64,000 bases of DNA from Shewanella marina JCM 15074. GTDB lineage: Bacteria > Pseudomonadota > Gammaproteobacteria > Enterobacterales > Shewanellaceae. Numbering within the stretch: the first letter of the stretch is position 1; the number at the start of each line of letters is the position of its first letter. The notes beneath the pieces are model-generated. The model had not been told where the DNA came from. It ran no database searches and saw only the letters and a program-made list of their open reading frames with translations. The stretch spans positions 186,001 through 250,000 of the forward strand of contig NZ_BALM01000001.1 of assembly GCF_000614975.1 (NCBI RefSeq), written 5' to 3'. A program made the position numbers and the translations under genes. This document shows positions 35,927 to 44,859 of this stretch, one piece after another.

Positions 35927-37477
35927 TTAAACAGCCTGAGTTTGCATATCTTGGCGTTGTAGTGTTAGTAACCACTTACCATAAATATAGATACCCACGG
36001 CAGAGATAGAGCCAATTGCACCAATAATGTACCAAGCCATACCAATATCATGGATAGAATAGAGATATTGGGTCAGTTGTTGGGCGGTTTCACCTGTATA
36101 AGATACAAGCGTTGTAAATGCTTCACCTTGAGGAATATTGGCTACTTCAGTTGCAGGCATACCACGTTCAATCAGTAACTCTCTTGAGAACATCTCTTTT
36201 GAGGCATACATCTCATACAGTTTAGGGCCAAAGTAACCCTCTAAGCCCCAACCGATACCTTGCGGTAACATCACAAAACCAAGATACATGGCTTTTTTAC
36301 CTTCAGGGGCAATGTTACCCATGAACTCATTCTTTTTCGGGCTAATCATCATTTCGCCTAAAGAGAATAAGGCGATAGCGGCAACCATCATCCAAGCTGC
36401 ATTGGTCGCGCCAATAATCATAAAGGCGGCAATACAACATAGGGCACCGGCTAGCATTGCCGTTGTAATGCGATACTTAGCGGTTAAAGCGGCCACAAGG
36501 AAACATGTGGTCATAATCAGACCGGCATTCAAGTTTAACATGCCTTCAGGCATCACTTTGGTGCCTTCATTATCAAGCCCTAGCCAGAACTGTAAAATAC
36601 CGTTTGATGTTCCTTCTGGTCCAAACAAAGTGGTAACGATAACGCTGGTATCAACCCATTCACTAATATGGATAGGTAATACGTCAAAGAGTGAGTTAAA
36701 CAGGAACCAAAAGCCTGAGAATACCAGCATATAGTAGATAACTACTGGCTTCTTTAATTCATGCCAAGCATCTTTCCAGAGGGCTTCTTGCTGGATCTCG
36801 CCTGATTTCACTTTAGCATTACGGGCTAAACGCTCCTCTTTGCCTGGTTCTTTATAGGTTAATAAGAACAGGAAGTTAAGCGAGATAATGGCCGCACACG
36901 CATAGAATACGTTATCCCATGATAGCTGACGCATATGCACTGCAACCAGTGGCCCCAAGAAGCCACCAATATTCACCACTTGATAGAAAATACCCCAAGC
37001 CATGGTGGTATTATTTCGATGGGTTGATAATACAAGCGTGCCTTGAATACCGGGTTTGAAAATACCAGTACCTGCTGCAAGTAGCATCGCACCCGCTAAG
37101 AAGCCCCAAAATGATGGGAAAAATGCCATCACTAAGTAACCGCTAATCTTGATTAGGGTTGAGGCAAAAATAGTTTCTTTATAACCCACTCGGTCGGAAA
37201 TACCGCCGGTAAATACTGGAATAAAGGTTTGCATGATTGCCCAAGTCGAAATAATGATACCGTAATCTGATAGGCTAATACCTAAACCACCTTCAGAGAC
37301 AGGATCTTTGGCATATAAACCCGCGCTGGCCTTTACACCGTAATAGGCAATTCGTTCGACCAATTCCATGCCGCCAACTAGCCAGAAAACATAGCTAAGG
37401 CTGGCAATGGAGGCCCACATTCCCAGTTGTTTTACCTCGCGCAGGTCATTACCTGAATGAGAATTTTGATTACCCAT
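35927..37477 (-). CDS. POT/PTR2-family proton-dependent oligopeptide transporter-like MFS protein
   Basis: 516 residues with about 12-14 transmembrane helices. The proton-coupling motif of POT transporters, E-x-x-E-R-x-x-Y-Y-G, is visible in GMELVERIAYYGVKA (about 35-49), and the MFS loop motif in GGISDRVGYKE. Larger loops around 200-235 and 400-450. It may import di/tripeptides; specificity is not proven. Stands alone, convergent with the rsuA-like gene. Confidence 0.82.
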   Translation of the reverse strand: MGNQNSHSGNDLREVKQLGMWASIASLSYVFWLVGGMELVERIAYYGVKASAGLYAKDPVSEGGLGISLSDYGIIISTWAIMQTFIPVFTGGISDRVGYKETIFASTLIKISGYLVMAFFPSFWGFLAGAMLLAAGTGIFKPGIQGTLVLSTHRNNTTMAWGIFYQVVNIGGFLGPLVAVHMRQLSWDNVFYACAAIISLNFLFLLTYKEPGKEERLARNAKVKSGEIQQEALWKDAWHELKKPVVIYYMLVFSGFWFLFNSLFDVLPIHISEWVDTSVIVTTLFGPEGTSNGILQFWLGLDNEGTKVMPEGMLNLNAGLIMTTCFLVAALTAKYRITTAMLAGALCCIAAFMIIGATNAAWMMVAAIALFSLGEMMISPKKNEFMGNIAPEGKKAMYLGFVMLPQGIGWGLEGYFGPKLYEMYASKEMFSRELLIERGMPATEVANIPQGEAFTTLVSYTGETAQQLTQYLYSIHDIGMAWYIIGAIGSISAVGIYIYGKWLLTLQRQDMQTQAV

Positions 37478-37645
37478 AGTTAACCTTTATTTTTAGTTGT
37501 TATTATGTTGCATGCTGAAGATCTGGATGCTGATTCAGTTGCAATATTGATATCAATTTGTGATTGAGAGGATACTTTATCCAATTTAACCATGAATACC
37601 AATCATTGAGGCTTAAAAATAACCAAAGTTGCGAGCTGGAAAACT

Positions 37646-37670
37646 AAAAAAGGCCTCATTTGAGGCCTTT
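37646..37670 (-). terminator. Terminator of the TonB receptor gene
   Basis: On the minus strand: AAAGGCCTCA, 2 bases, TGAGGCCTTT, extended to a T-run of seven. Located 20 bases past the receptor stop. Confidence 0.85.
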
Positions 37671-37689
37671 AGGGATGTTTACGAGTTAA

Positions 37690-39927
37690 TTAAAACTGAT
37701 AGTTAGCTGTAATCGCAACATGTCGTCCCGGTTGGGTAAAGTTGCTATCAGGCGTGCCTAATGAGTTCAGTAGGAATTTTGATTGGCTCGCTACGTCAGC
37801 ATAATCGATATATTCTTTATCTAAGATATTATAGATACCTGCACGCATAGTGAAATTATCGGTTAAATTAACGCCCATAGTTAGGTCTATAACCGCATAA
37901 CCTGGTGTGTTATAAACGGTATTAAAACTATCACCCGGTAAACACATTCCCATCACGCAGACTTTATCAATTACGATGTCCATATCCGTGGTGCGATCCA
38001 TTTTATCTGCAAAACGAACCGTGGTTGCAAAGTCAGTTTCAAAGCCCGCGATAGAAGTATAGTAATTGGCACCAACAGTGCCTTTAAATGGGCTGATGGT
38101 ATTTAAATAATCACCATTTTGATCGGTGCCGTAGGTATAAGATAAGTTACCCCACACCTCAAATGAATCACCAAACCACTGACTGACTTGAGCTTCAAAG
38201 CCGTATAGGGTGACATTATCGCGATTATAATAACCATATTGCAGGTTATCAGTATGCTCACCAATAAATGGAATATTGATAACACCCATGCCTAGGAATT
38301 GCCAATCAATATAATCTTTAACTTGGCTGTAAAAAGCAGTTAATTCATAGTTAGTATCGCTGTGATTACCACGCACCCCAATTTCAAATGTATGGCTGTA
38401 TTCGGCTTGTAAATCGTAGTTAGGCTTAATGAGTACATCAAATGGCATACCCGGCTCACGGACGACTAATTCACCCCATTTTTGATCTGGGGTTGGCATC
38501 TTGTAACCATAAGTGTACTGACCATAAATACTGACTTCATCAGCAAGGTGGTAAATTACACCAAATTTTGGCGACCAGAAATTGTCACTCATTGGATCAA
38601 AATTAGCAGGATCTTGTTCGGCTGTTAAGGTCGATTTATCAGGCGTATTTTTAAAGCTGTCATAACGTAAACCTGCAATTAGGTTAAGTTTGCCATCCAT
38701 TAAGGTGACATCATCTTGGAAGAATAGGCCTAAGCGTTGGCTCTCTGTGTCAGCAAAAGTAAACGGATAGCTCACTTGCCAGTTGCCTTTCTTGTCTAGT
38801 TCAGCATAGCTACGGTGACGCAGCATTTCTGATAACTCAAGATCTAGACCATAAGTAATGCTGTGGCCATAAGTATCACTGCCAATATATTTATTGAAAG
38901 TGCTGTTTAAACCTAAACGGGCATCTTCAAACTCATATTTACGAGATTTATCAAAGCTTGCTACTTGGTTTTTATCATAACTGTAGTATTGGCGATCTTC
39001 ATCTTGGTTGGTTTGGCCAAAATAGAGTACAACACTTAAGTCATCATGCCATGCCGTCGGCTTGTTTGAATTAAGAGTAATGCTGCCATTGAGTACTTCA
39101 GTGCCACGTTGTGTATCTAACTGATCTTCAAGTAGGCCTTTTTTATCGTATTCATTTTCGGTACGAGTGAGATCTTGAGAGAGATAATCAAGGCTTAACT
39201 GCACATTGGTGTGTTCATTAAAGTGATATTTACTTTTGAACAAAATGCTGTCTTGATTAATATCACTATCAGGTAAGTCATTAGAGAAGTTTTGCGCTTC
39301 TTCACCGTCGCGATGTTGATAACTGATTAAGTTTTCAAAATTACCTAATTTATTAGCGGCGGTGAAACCTGCGGTTGCTTCATCGTTAACACCGGTGTAG
39401 CCAGCGTTGACAGCAACATAATGATCTTCACCTTGTAGATAGTCTGCTGCATCTTTGGTGCGCATCACGACTACGCCGCCTAGAGCATCAGAACCATACA
39501 TAGTTGATGCCGCTGCTTTTACGACTTCAACTTGCTTTAAGCTTTGTACTTCAGTCAGGCCGCGACCTGTACCTTCAGCGCCCGGGCCAAGTGGTGATGC
39601 ATACTGATTATTGACGCGCACACCATCTTTTACCATCATCACGCGGTTGCCACCGATGCCACGAATGGTCACTGTGGTTGGTTTACCCGCACCGCCTTTG
39701 ATACCGATGGCTGATTCATTTTGGAACAGGCTGCCAAAGTCATTGCTCATATTGCGTGTAATTGCATCTTCATCAATAACCACAATAGAACCTGCTACTT
39801 GCTCAAGTTTTTGTTCCATACGATTACCTGATACAACAATAATTTCGGGTTGTTGTTCTGCTAATGTTGGGGCTATTAATGCTGAGCTAATCGCTAATGT
39901 AAGTAGACTAAGACGCGCCTGTTTCAT
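37690..39927 (-). CDS. TonB-dependent heme/hemoglobin-type receptor
   Basis: 745 residues: signal peptide (cleavage near TLA-EQ, about residue 24), TonB box-like IIVVSGNR, plug domain (TIRGIGGNRVMMVKDGVR, GSDALGGVVVMRTK) and a 22-strand barrel ending with the aromatic YQF. The plug and barrel resemble the hemoglobin/transferrin/lactoferrin receptor family, including Shewanella HugA-type heme receptors. The classical FRAP/NPNL heme motifs are not obvious, so the substrate is inferred. The start at 39927 has TAGGA 8 bases upstream and lies just below a Fur-like site. The ORF could start at 39948, inside that site. Confidence 0.88.
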   Translation of the reverse strand: MKQARLSLLTLAISSALIAPTLAEQQPEIIVVSGNRMEQKLEQVAGSIVVIDEDAITRNMSNDFGSLFQNESAIGIKGGAGKPTTVTIRGIGGNRVMMVKDGVRVNNQYASPLGPGAEGTGRGLTEVQSLKQVEVVKAAASTMYGSDALGGVVVMRTKDAADYLQGEDHYVAVNAGYTGVNDEATAGFTAANKLGNFENLISYQHRDGEEAQNFSNDLPDSDINQDSILFKSKYHFNEHTNVQLSLDYLSQDLTRTENEYDKKGLLEDQLDTQRGTEVLNGSITLNSNKPTAWHDDLSVVLYFGQTNQDEDRQYYSYDKNQVASFDKSRKYEFEDARLGLNSTFNKYIGSDTYGHSITYGLDLELSEMLRHRSYAELDKKGNWQVSYPFTFADTESQRLGLFFQDDVTLMDGKLNLIAGLRYDSFKNTPDKSTLTAEQDPANFDPMSDNFWSPKFGVIYHLADEVSIYGQYTYGYKMPTPDQKWGELVVREPGMPFDVLIKPNYDLQAEYSHTFEIGVRGNHSDTNYELTAFYSQVKDYIDWQFLGMGVINIPFIGEHTDNLQYGYYNRDNVTLYGFEAQVSQWFGDSFEVWGNLSYTYGTDQNGDYLNTISPFKGTVGANYYTSIAGFETDFATTVRFADKMDRTTDMDIVIDKVCVMGMCLPGDSFNTVYNTPGYAVIDLTMGVNLTDNFTMRAGIYNILDKEYIDYADVASQSKFLLNSLGTPDSNFTQPGRHVAITANYQF

Positions 39928-39947
39928 GATTTTTCCTATTTCAATCA

Positions 39948-39968
39948 TTGGTAATGATAATGAAAATT
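39948..39968. promoter_or_regulatory. Fur-like box upstream of the TonB receptor
   Basis: The plus-strand segment TTGGTAATGATAATGAAAAT contains overlapping GATAAT-type hexamers close to the 19-bp Fur consensus. About 20 bases upstream of the receptor start, in a repressing position. This is a better match than the fbpA site. Confidence 0.65.
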
Positions 39969-40240
39969 ATTCTTAGGATGAATATATTGCGGGCAAGTCT
40001 AATCAAGCTCTGGCATAAGATCCTTTAGCTAGATCTAAATTTGATTAAATGGAATCGTTATGTTGCGGTAATTGAGGATTGTTTCACGAAATGCAGCAAA
40101 TTGATGGTGCTGATCACATATTGGCTAAATTTAGTGATCGATAATATATAAAAGCTATTTGAAATTGCAGCGTTCAGTGGAAATATAGCTGCAAAATATT
40201 GATTAATGTTTATGGTTATTTTTACATTAAAACTAGAAAA

Positions 40241-40269
40241 TAAAGTAGGTCTAAGCTAGGCCTACTTTA
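40241..40269 (-). terminator. Terminator of the PEBP gene
   Basis: TAAAGTAGGTCT, loop AAGCT, AGGCCTACTTTA (one G-U pair), 30 bases past the PEBP stop on the minus strand, followed by a T-rich tract. Confidence 0.7.
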
Positions 40270-40298
40270 ATATGAACTTAATGAATCATGTTGAGCAT

Positions 40299-40844
40299 TT
40301 AACGGGCATTTGTTGGGGCTATTAATACTGATTTAGCCAAGCTGTGTTGCAAAATATAATAACCAGCTAAAGCGCCAGAGGCATCTTTAGGGATAGATAT
40401 TTTGTCAGTATCTAGCGCATAAATAGTGAGATGATATTGGTGCGGCTTAGCGTTAGGGGGAGGGCAAGCACCACCGTAACCAAAGAAGCCGAAATCATTA
40501 CGGATCATACGCGAGCCTGCGGGGATATTTTTTTGGCTTAAATTACCAGCGTCAGCGGCTAAGGTACGTATAGTTGGCTCGATATTAAGTACTAGCCAAT
40601 GCCACCATCCACTGCCAGTTGGTGCATCAGGGTCGTATAATGTTATCGCAAAACTTTTGGTGCCTGCTGGTGGATCGGTCCAATTAAGCTCAGGTGAAAT
40701 ATTTTTACCCGTACAACCCCATTGGTTAAATAATTGCTCATTACTAAATGATTGGCCATTGGTAACACTGGGACTGCTGAGGGTAAAGTTTGCAATGGCG
40801 GGGCTACTTAGCAATAGACTTATGATGAGAAAAATATTGCGCAT
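40299..40844 (-). CDS. YbhB/YbcL-family (PEBP) exported protein
   Basis: 181 residues with a signal peptide (cleavage near AIA-NF, residue 18). PEBP ligand-site motifs are present: YDPDAPTGSGWWHWLVLNI in parts (about 70-88) and GYGGACPPPNAKPHQYHLTIYAL in parts (about 122-144). Bacterial PEBP proteins bind anionic ligands but their roles are poorly known. Sits between the TonB receptor and BCCT transporter genes, with terminators on both sides, so monocistronic. Confidence 0.88.
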   Translation of the reverse strand: MRNIFLIISLLLSSPAIANFTLSSPSVTNGQSFSNEQLFNQWGCTGKNISPELNWTDPPAGTKSFAITLYDPDAPTGSGWWHWLVLNIEPTIRTLAADAGNLSQKNIPAGSRMIRNDFGFFGYGGACPPPNAKPHQYHLTIYALDTDKISIPKDASGALAGYYILQHSLAKSVLIAPTNAR

Positions 40845-40910
40845 AATTAGACTCGGTTGGAAGTGATCCTTTGAGTATAGACTAATCTAAACACCTTATC
40901 GTTTTTATGA

Positions 40911-40934
40911 AAAAGGGCGCAAATGCGCCCTTTT
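40911..40934 (-). terminator. Terminator of the BCCT transporter gene
   Basis: AAAAGGGCGC, loop AAAT, GCGCCCTTTT; on the minus strand it runs into a T-stretch. About 20 bases after the BCCT stop. Confidence 0.82.
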
Positions 40935-40954
40935 AAAGTGAAGGTAAATGGCTA

Positions 40955-42865
40955 TTAAGCGAGTTGCTCATCCTGTTTTAATTCACGTTCTTTCATTAAC
41001 TCAGTAAAGCTAGCACGGGCTGCTTGGGCAAGTTCAGAGGCTTCAATCTTACGCTCCTTTGCTTGCATAGCTTCATCTGTTAGCTGCTGCAGTTGATCTT
41101 TGATCTCTTCAGGAATATCACCTAATTCGACACCAGACTCACCACGCGCTAGGGCTTCTTTACGTAACTGCTTTTTCAATAGCCAGATATTGTTTAGCGC
41201 TTCACGCTCAGCATCTGCAGCTTCAATGGCAACGTCACGTAGCTGTTCAAATTTAGCTAATGCAGTACCTTCTTTACTCCAAGGATCAACATCTGGTAGT
41301 TCTTCAATATTGATTACTGGGTCAACATAATCATCTTGATGGCTTAAGTCTAAGGTTGCTGCTTTAACTGCTGAAACCATCAACATTACTGCGATAACCA
41401 ATAGTGGTAGACCACCGACAATAGCTGCGGTCTGTAGGGTTGCTAAACCACCCATAAATAACAGTACTGAAGGCATAAATGATAACGTGAATGCCCAAAA
41501 TAGACGGTTCCAACGTAGTGGATCATCGGTAACGTTCTTTTGTACTACTGAGGCTAAAATGTATGAGATAGAGTCAAAGGTTGTTGCGGTAAAAATTAAA
41601 CATAATAGGGTAAATACTGCGATAACTAGCTTACTAAATGGTAATTCACCCAGTACGGCGAAAATTGCTGTCGTAGCTCCCTCGGCATTTAATACGCCAA
41701 CCACATCAAGTTGACCGGATAATTGTAGCGATAGGCCGAAGTTACCCAAAATCATAAAGAATAGGAAACAACCAAATGAACCAAAGAAGATTGAGCCCGC
41801 GACCATTTGACGAATAGTACGACCGCGTGAGATACGAGCAATAAATAGACCCATACTCGGTGCAAATACTAACCACCATGCCCAGTAGAAGATTGTCCAA
41901 TCTTGCGGGAAGTGAGTATCAGTAAAGGTACCCATACCACCAAAAGGTTCAGCCCATGTTGCCATCACAAAAAAGTTAGATAGCATACGACCTAACGAAT
42001 CTAACCCCGTTTCTAGCATAAAGATAGTTGGGCCACAGACTAGTACAAAGGCCAATAATCCCATCGCTCCCCAGAAGTTGATATTACTGAGAACCTTAAT
42101 GCCTTTTTCCATACCAGCGTATGCTGAGTAAGCAAAAATAGAGGTACAAGCTAATAGAACAAGGATTTGTACACCTGTTGTTTTAGGCACACCGAACAAA
42201 TTATTAATACCTTCGGTGATCAAGGGAGCCGCTAAACCGAGTGTGGTTGCGCCGCCGCCAAGTAAGCCAAAAATAAACAATACGTCAATGACTTTACCCA
42301 TTGCACCATGGCTATTCTTTTCACCAATCACTGGCATTAATGCACTAGAGATTTTTAATACTGGCTGTTTACGAACATAGAAGAAGTAGGCGATTGGAAT
42401 TGCAGGAACAAGGTAAATACACCACGCAATTGGCCCCCAATGGAATACACCATAGGTTGCAGCCCAACGTACAGCTTCTTCACTGCCTGGTTCTAGCTGG
42501 AATGGTGGGTTTTGGAAGTAAAACGCCCATTCAATTACCCCCCAATAAAGAATACTGGCACCAATACCACCACAAAATAACATTGCCGCCCATGAAGCGG
42601 TATTAAACTCAGGTTTTTCATCTGCATCACCTAACTTGATCTGACCAATGTCAGAGAAGATGATGTAAAGCATAAAGAAGAAAGAGGCAAGGCCCAGTGC
42701 TAAATAGAGAAAACCGAGCTTATCAGTCATAAATGATTTAGCGACGGCAATCCATTCTGCGCCTTGCGTTGGAAATAGTATTAGTGGAATAACCACTGAA
42801 AATAGCATCGCAAGCGCACCAAAAAAGGTGGGTTTGTCGATGAGGTCAAAATCTTTTTTTATCAT
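40955..42865 (-). CDS. BCCT-family betaine/choline/carnitine transporter
   Basis: 636 residues with 12 transmembrane helices and a long charged C-terminal tail (from about 520) rich in Glu/Lys coiled-coil sequence. The Trp box of the substrate site is present (FYWAWWLVFAPSMGLFIARISRGRTIRQ in parts). The helix-3 segment reads GGIGASILYWGVIEWAFY, closer to CaiT-type carriers than to the GMGIG form of Na+-coupled BetP, so the coupling ion is uncertain. The extended tail could be an osmosensing domain. AAGGA 9 bases upstream fixes the start at 42865. Monocistronic. Confidence 0.88.
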   Translation of the reverse strand: MIKKDFDLIDKPTFFGALAMLFSVVIPLILFPTQGAEWIAVAKSFMTDKLGFLYLALGLASFFFMLYIIFSDIGQIKLGDADEKPEFNTASWAAMLFCGGIGASILYWGVIEWAFYFQNPPFQLEPGSEEAVRWAATYGVFHWGPIAWCIYLVPAIPIAYFFYVRKQPVLKISSALMPVIGEKNSHGAMGKVIDVLFIFGLLGGGATTLGLAAPLITEGINNLFGVPKTTGVQILVLLACTSIFAYSAYAGMEKGIKVLSNINFWGAMGLLAFVLVCGPTIFMLETGLDSLGRMLSNFFVMATWAEPFGGMGTFTDTHFPQDWTIFYWAWWLVFAPSMGLFIARISRGRTIRQMVAGSIFFGSFGCFLFFMILGNFGLSLQLSGQLDVVGVLNAEGATTAIFAVLGELPFSKLVIAVFTLLCLIFTATTFDSISYILASVVQKNVTDDPLRWNRLFWAFTLSFMPSVLLFMGGLATLQTAAIVGGLPLLVIAVMLMVSAVKAATLDLSHQDDYVDPVINIEELPDVDPWSKEGTALAKFEQLRDVAIEAADAEREALNNIWLLKKQLRKEALARGESGVELGDIPEEIKDQLQQLTDEAMQAKERKIEASELAQAARASFTELMKERELKQDEQLA

Positions 42866-43190
42866 TATTGTCAGTCCTTGAATGTAAAACATCCAGTATG
42901 AAACGGTTTGATTACAGGTAATAAAATAAGTAAAAATGTACGAATGGCATAAAATATGCGCAACGTTAATTATTCATTAAATTAATATTTTGTTAACTTT
43001 ATGTCGATTGTAAATTCAAACTATTGGATGATTTTGTGATTCAAATCAATGGGCTGAAACAGTGTGATACAAAGATGCTTGAGGTAGGCTGATATTTGTT
43101 AACAAATGCGTTAAATTTCAGCAGTGCTTGGTATAAAAAAGGCTTACTCATAAAGTGAGTAAGCCTTTAAAATTGGTTTATTTAGCAAGA
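42866..43190. other. Intergenic region between ccp and the BCCT gene
   Basis: 325 bases. The left part holds the ccp terminator; the right part carries the BCCT promoter and ribosome site. No clear operator, RNA gene or ORF seen. Confidence 0.45.
43138..43168 (-). terminator. ccp terminator
   Basis: AAAGGCTTACTCA, 5-base loop, TGAGTAAGCCTTT: a 13-bp perfect stem, followed on the minus strand by a T-run. 23 bases after the ccp stop. Confidence 0.87.
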
Positions 43191-44603
43191 TTAAAGCGTT
43201 AATTGCTTGCCTTGATATTGGCCGGTTAGGGTATTTAAGAAGGCGGTAATTTTAGCTATTTCATCTTGTGATAAATTGACGCCCACTTGGTATTTTGCCA
43301 TCTGGGCAACAGCGCCCTCTAAGGTTGCTTCACTCGCATCATGGAAATAAGGTGCCGTTAACGCAATATTACGTAATGTTGGTACTTTAAATTTATGCAT
43401 GTCGTGCGGATTTTTAGTGAAGTTATAACGGCCATGGTCAACTTCTGTGGTATTACCACGATCTTTAAAGTAATTACCTTGCAGACCTAAGATTTCAAAT
43501 GATTGACCACCCATTGCTTGGCCCACGTGACAAGTTTGACACTCATATTTCTTGAATAGCGCATAACCTTGCTTTTCTTCACTATTAAGCGCGTTGTCGT
43601 TGCCTTTTAAATATTGGTCAAAGCGGCTATTTGGAGTGGTTAATGTTTTCTCAAATTCAGCAATGGCATTGGTAATATTTTTTTCGGTAATACCATCTGG
43701 GTAAACTTTAGCAAATTGGCTAACGATCACTGGATCAGTTTCAAGTTTGGTAATGACTTGCTTAAATGAGGTTGAGCCCATTTCTTTCGGGTTAAGTACG
43801 GGGCCACCTGCTTGAGCCTGTAGATCTTCTGCGCGACCGTCCCAGAATTGGTGAATATTAAACGCTGAATTAAACACGGTTGGCGCATTAATTGGACCTT
43901 TAGCACCACCAATACCTGTTGATGTTTTTAAGCCATCAACCCCGCCTTTATCTAAGCCGTGGCAACTGGCGCAGGTCACTGTATCGTCACCAGATAAACG
44001 CACATCGTGATATAACACTGAGCCTAGTGCGACTTTTTCAAGATTAACATTGAATACGGTACTGATTGGTTGAATCGCTTCATTATGGAATTGTGGAGCA
44101 CTCACTGGCTGAGGGTAGTGACGCGCACGTGCTTGCTTGATCCAGTCAAGTAATGTTTGGCGATTTTCAGCTGATAGGCTTGAGCGCCAGTGTAGGGCTG
44201 TATAGCGTGCTGGCGGCATCGTGTTATTACTGATCACCACTTCTAGCTTAGCTAGGTCAACCTCTGATACTGGTTGGTTTTTTGCTAGATTTTTTAAAAG
44301 CGGCATAATATCGAAATGGGCTAAACCCATATCCATATCTTGTTTAATCAATTGTTTTGCAACAGGCATTTTGGCATAAAATGGCAGTTGTGCTTGCTGA
44401 CTATGGCAGTTTTCACAACCGTTGCTTATAAGTAATTGGTAAGTCTGGCGAGCTAATGGCTGCTCTGTTGTGAGTTGTACTGCCATTAATTTGGTTTTAG
44501 TTGTTTGTTGATCTTCTTTATCAACTAAAAATACCGTTGTTAAGTAGGCGATTACGCCTACGACAATACCACCAACTGCTAATAACTTTATTTTATGCAT
44601 CAT
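43191..44603 (-). CDS. Tri-heme cytochrome c peroxidase (YhjA/Ccp type)
   Basis: 470 residues. An N-terminal membrane anchor (about 5-25) is followed by three CxxCH heme sites: CENCH (about 63), CASCH (about 210) and CQTCH (about 355). This is the E. coli YhjA layout, a quinol-linked peroxidase with an extra N-terminal heme domain, and long stretches match it (TMPPARYTALHW, GGVDGLKTSTGIGGAKGP, QFWDGRAEDLQ, LTAPYFHDA). It reduces H2O2 in the periplasm with electrons from the quinone pool, mainly under low oxygen. ATG at 44603 or 44600 (GGGGAT just upstream favours either). A perfect FNR-type box lies about 190 bases upstream. Confidence 0.92.
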   Translation of the reverse strand: MMHKIKLLAVGGIVVGVIAYLTTVFLVDKEDQQTTKTKLMAVQLTTEQPLARQTYQLLISNGCENCHSQQAQLPFYAKMPVAKQLIKQDMDMGLAHFDIMPLLKNLAKNQPVSEVDLAKLEVVISNNTMPPARYTALHWRSSLSAENRQTLLDWIKQARARHYPQPVSAPQFHNEAIQPISTVFNVNLEKVALGSVLYHDVRLSGDDTVTCASCHGLDKGGVDGLKTSTGIGGAKGPINAPTVFNSAFNIHQFWDGRAEDLQAQAGGPVLNPKEMGSTSFKQVITKLETDPVIVSQFAKVYPDGITEKNITNAIAEFEKTLTTPNSRFDQYLKGNDNALNSEEKQGYALFKKYECQTCHVGQAMGGQSFEILGLQGNYFKDRGNTTEVDHGRYNFTKNPHDMHKFKVPTLRNIALTAPYFHDASEATLEGAVAQMAKYQVGVNLSQDEIAKITAFLNTLTGQYQGKQLTL

Positions 44604-44794
44604 AATCCCCTAGAAATTTAATGGGCGCACAATATCTATGTTATTAAATCGAGTCCAAACGGAATAATCTAAGGTTTTAACAGGTAAAATCGATGCATTA
44701 TTTAATTAACAATTATTCTCTAATGTAATCAAATGTTTGATGTTTTTAAGTTGTGGGAGTGTAAATATTAACTTGGCAGAAACGTGAGATTAAG

Positions 44795-44808
44795 TTGATA
44801 TGGATCAA
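44795..44808. promoter_or_regulatory. Perfect FNR/EtrA box
   Basis: TTGATATGGATCAA matches the consensus TTGAT-N4-ATCAA exactly. It lies between ndh and ccp, upstream of ccp in its direction of transcription. E. coli yhjA is FNR-activated, so the same control by EtrA/FNR is likely. Confidence 0.75.
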
Positions 44809-44811
44809 ATT

Positions 44812-44842
44812 GATACAAAGGTACCGAAGGCACCTTTGTATC
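44812..44842 (-). terminator. Hairpin downstream of ndh
   Basis: GATACAAAGGTACC, loop GAA, GGCACCTTTGTATC: a 14-bp stem with one imperfect pair, 18 bases after the ndh stop and 3 bases from the FNR box. No strong T-run, so termination efficiency is uncertain. Confidence 0.6.
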
Positions 44843-44859
44843 TGAAATTGAATAATTTT

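Larger units (their letters stand above)
39928..40298. other. Intergenic region upstream of the TonB receptor
   Basis: 371 bases between two minus-strand genes. From right to left it holds the terminator of the PEBP gene, about 250 bases of AT-rich sequence without a credible ORF, and the Fur-like box and ribosome site of the receptor gene. Confidence 0.5.

Noticed and set aside
37546..37557. ATTGATATCAAT palindrome upstream of the POT gene as an FNR site
   Set aside because: The two halves have no 4-base spacer, so it does not match TTGAT-N4-ATCAA.
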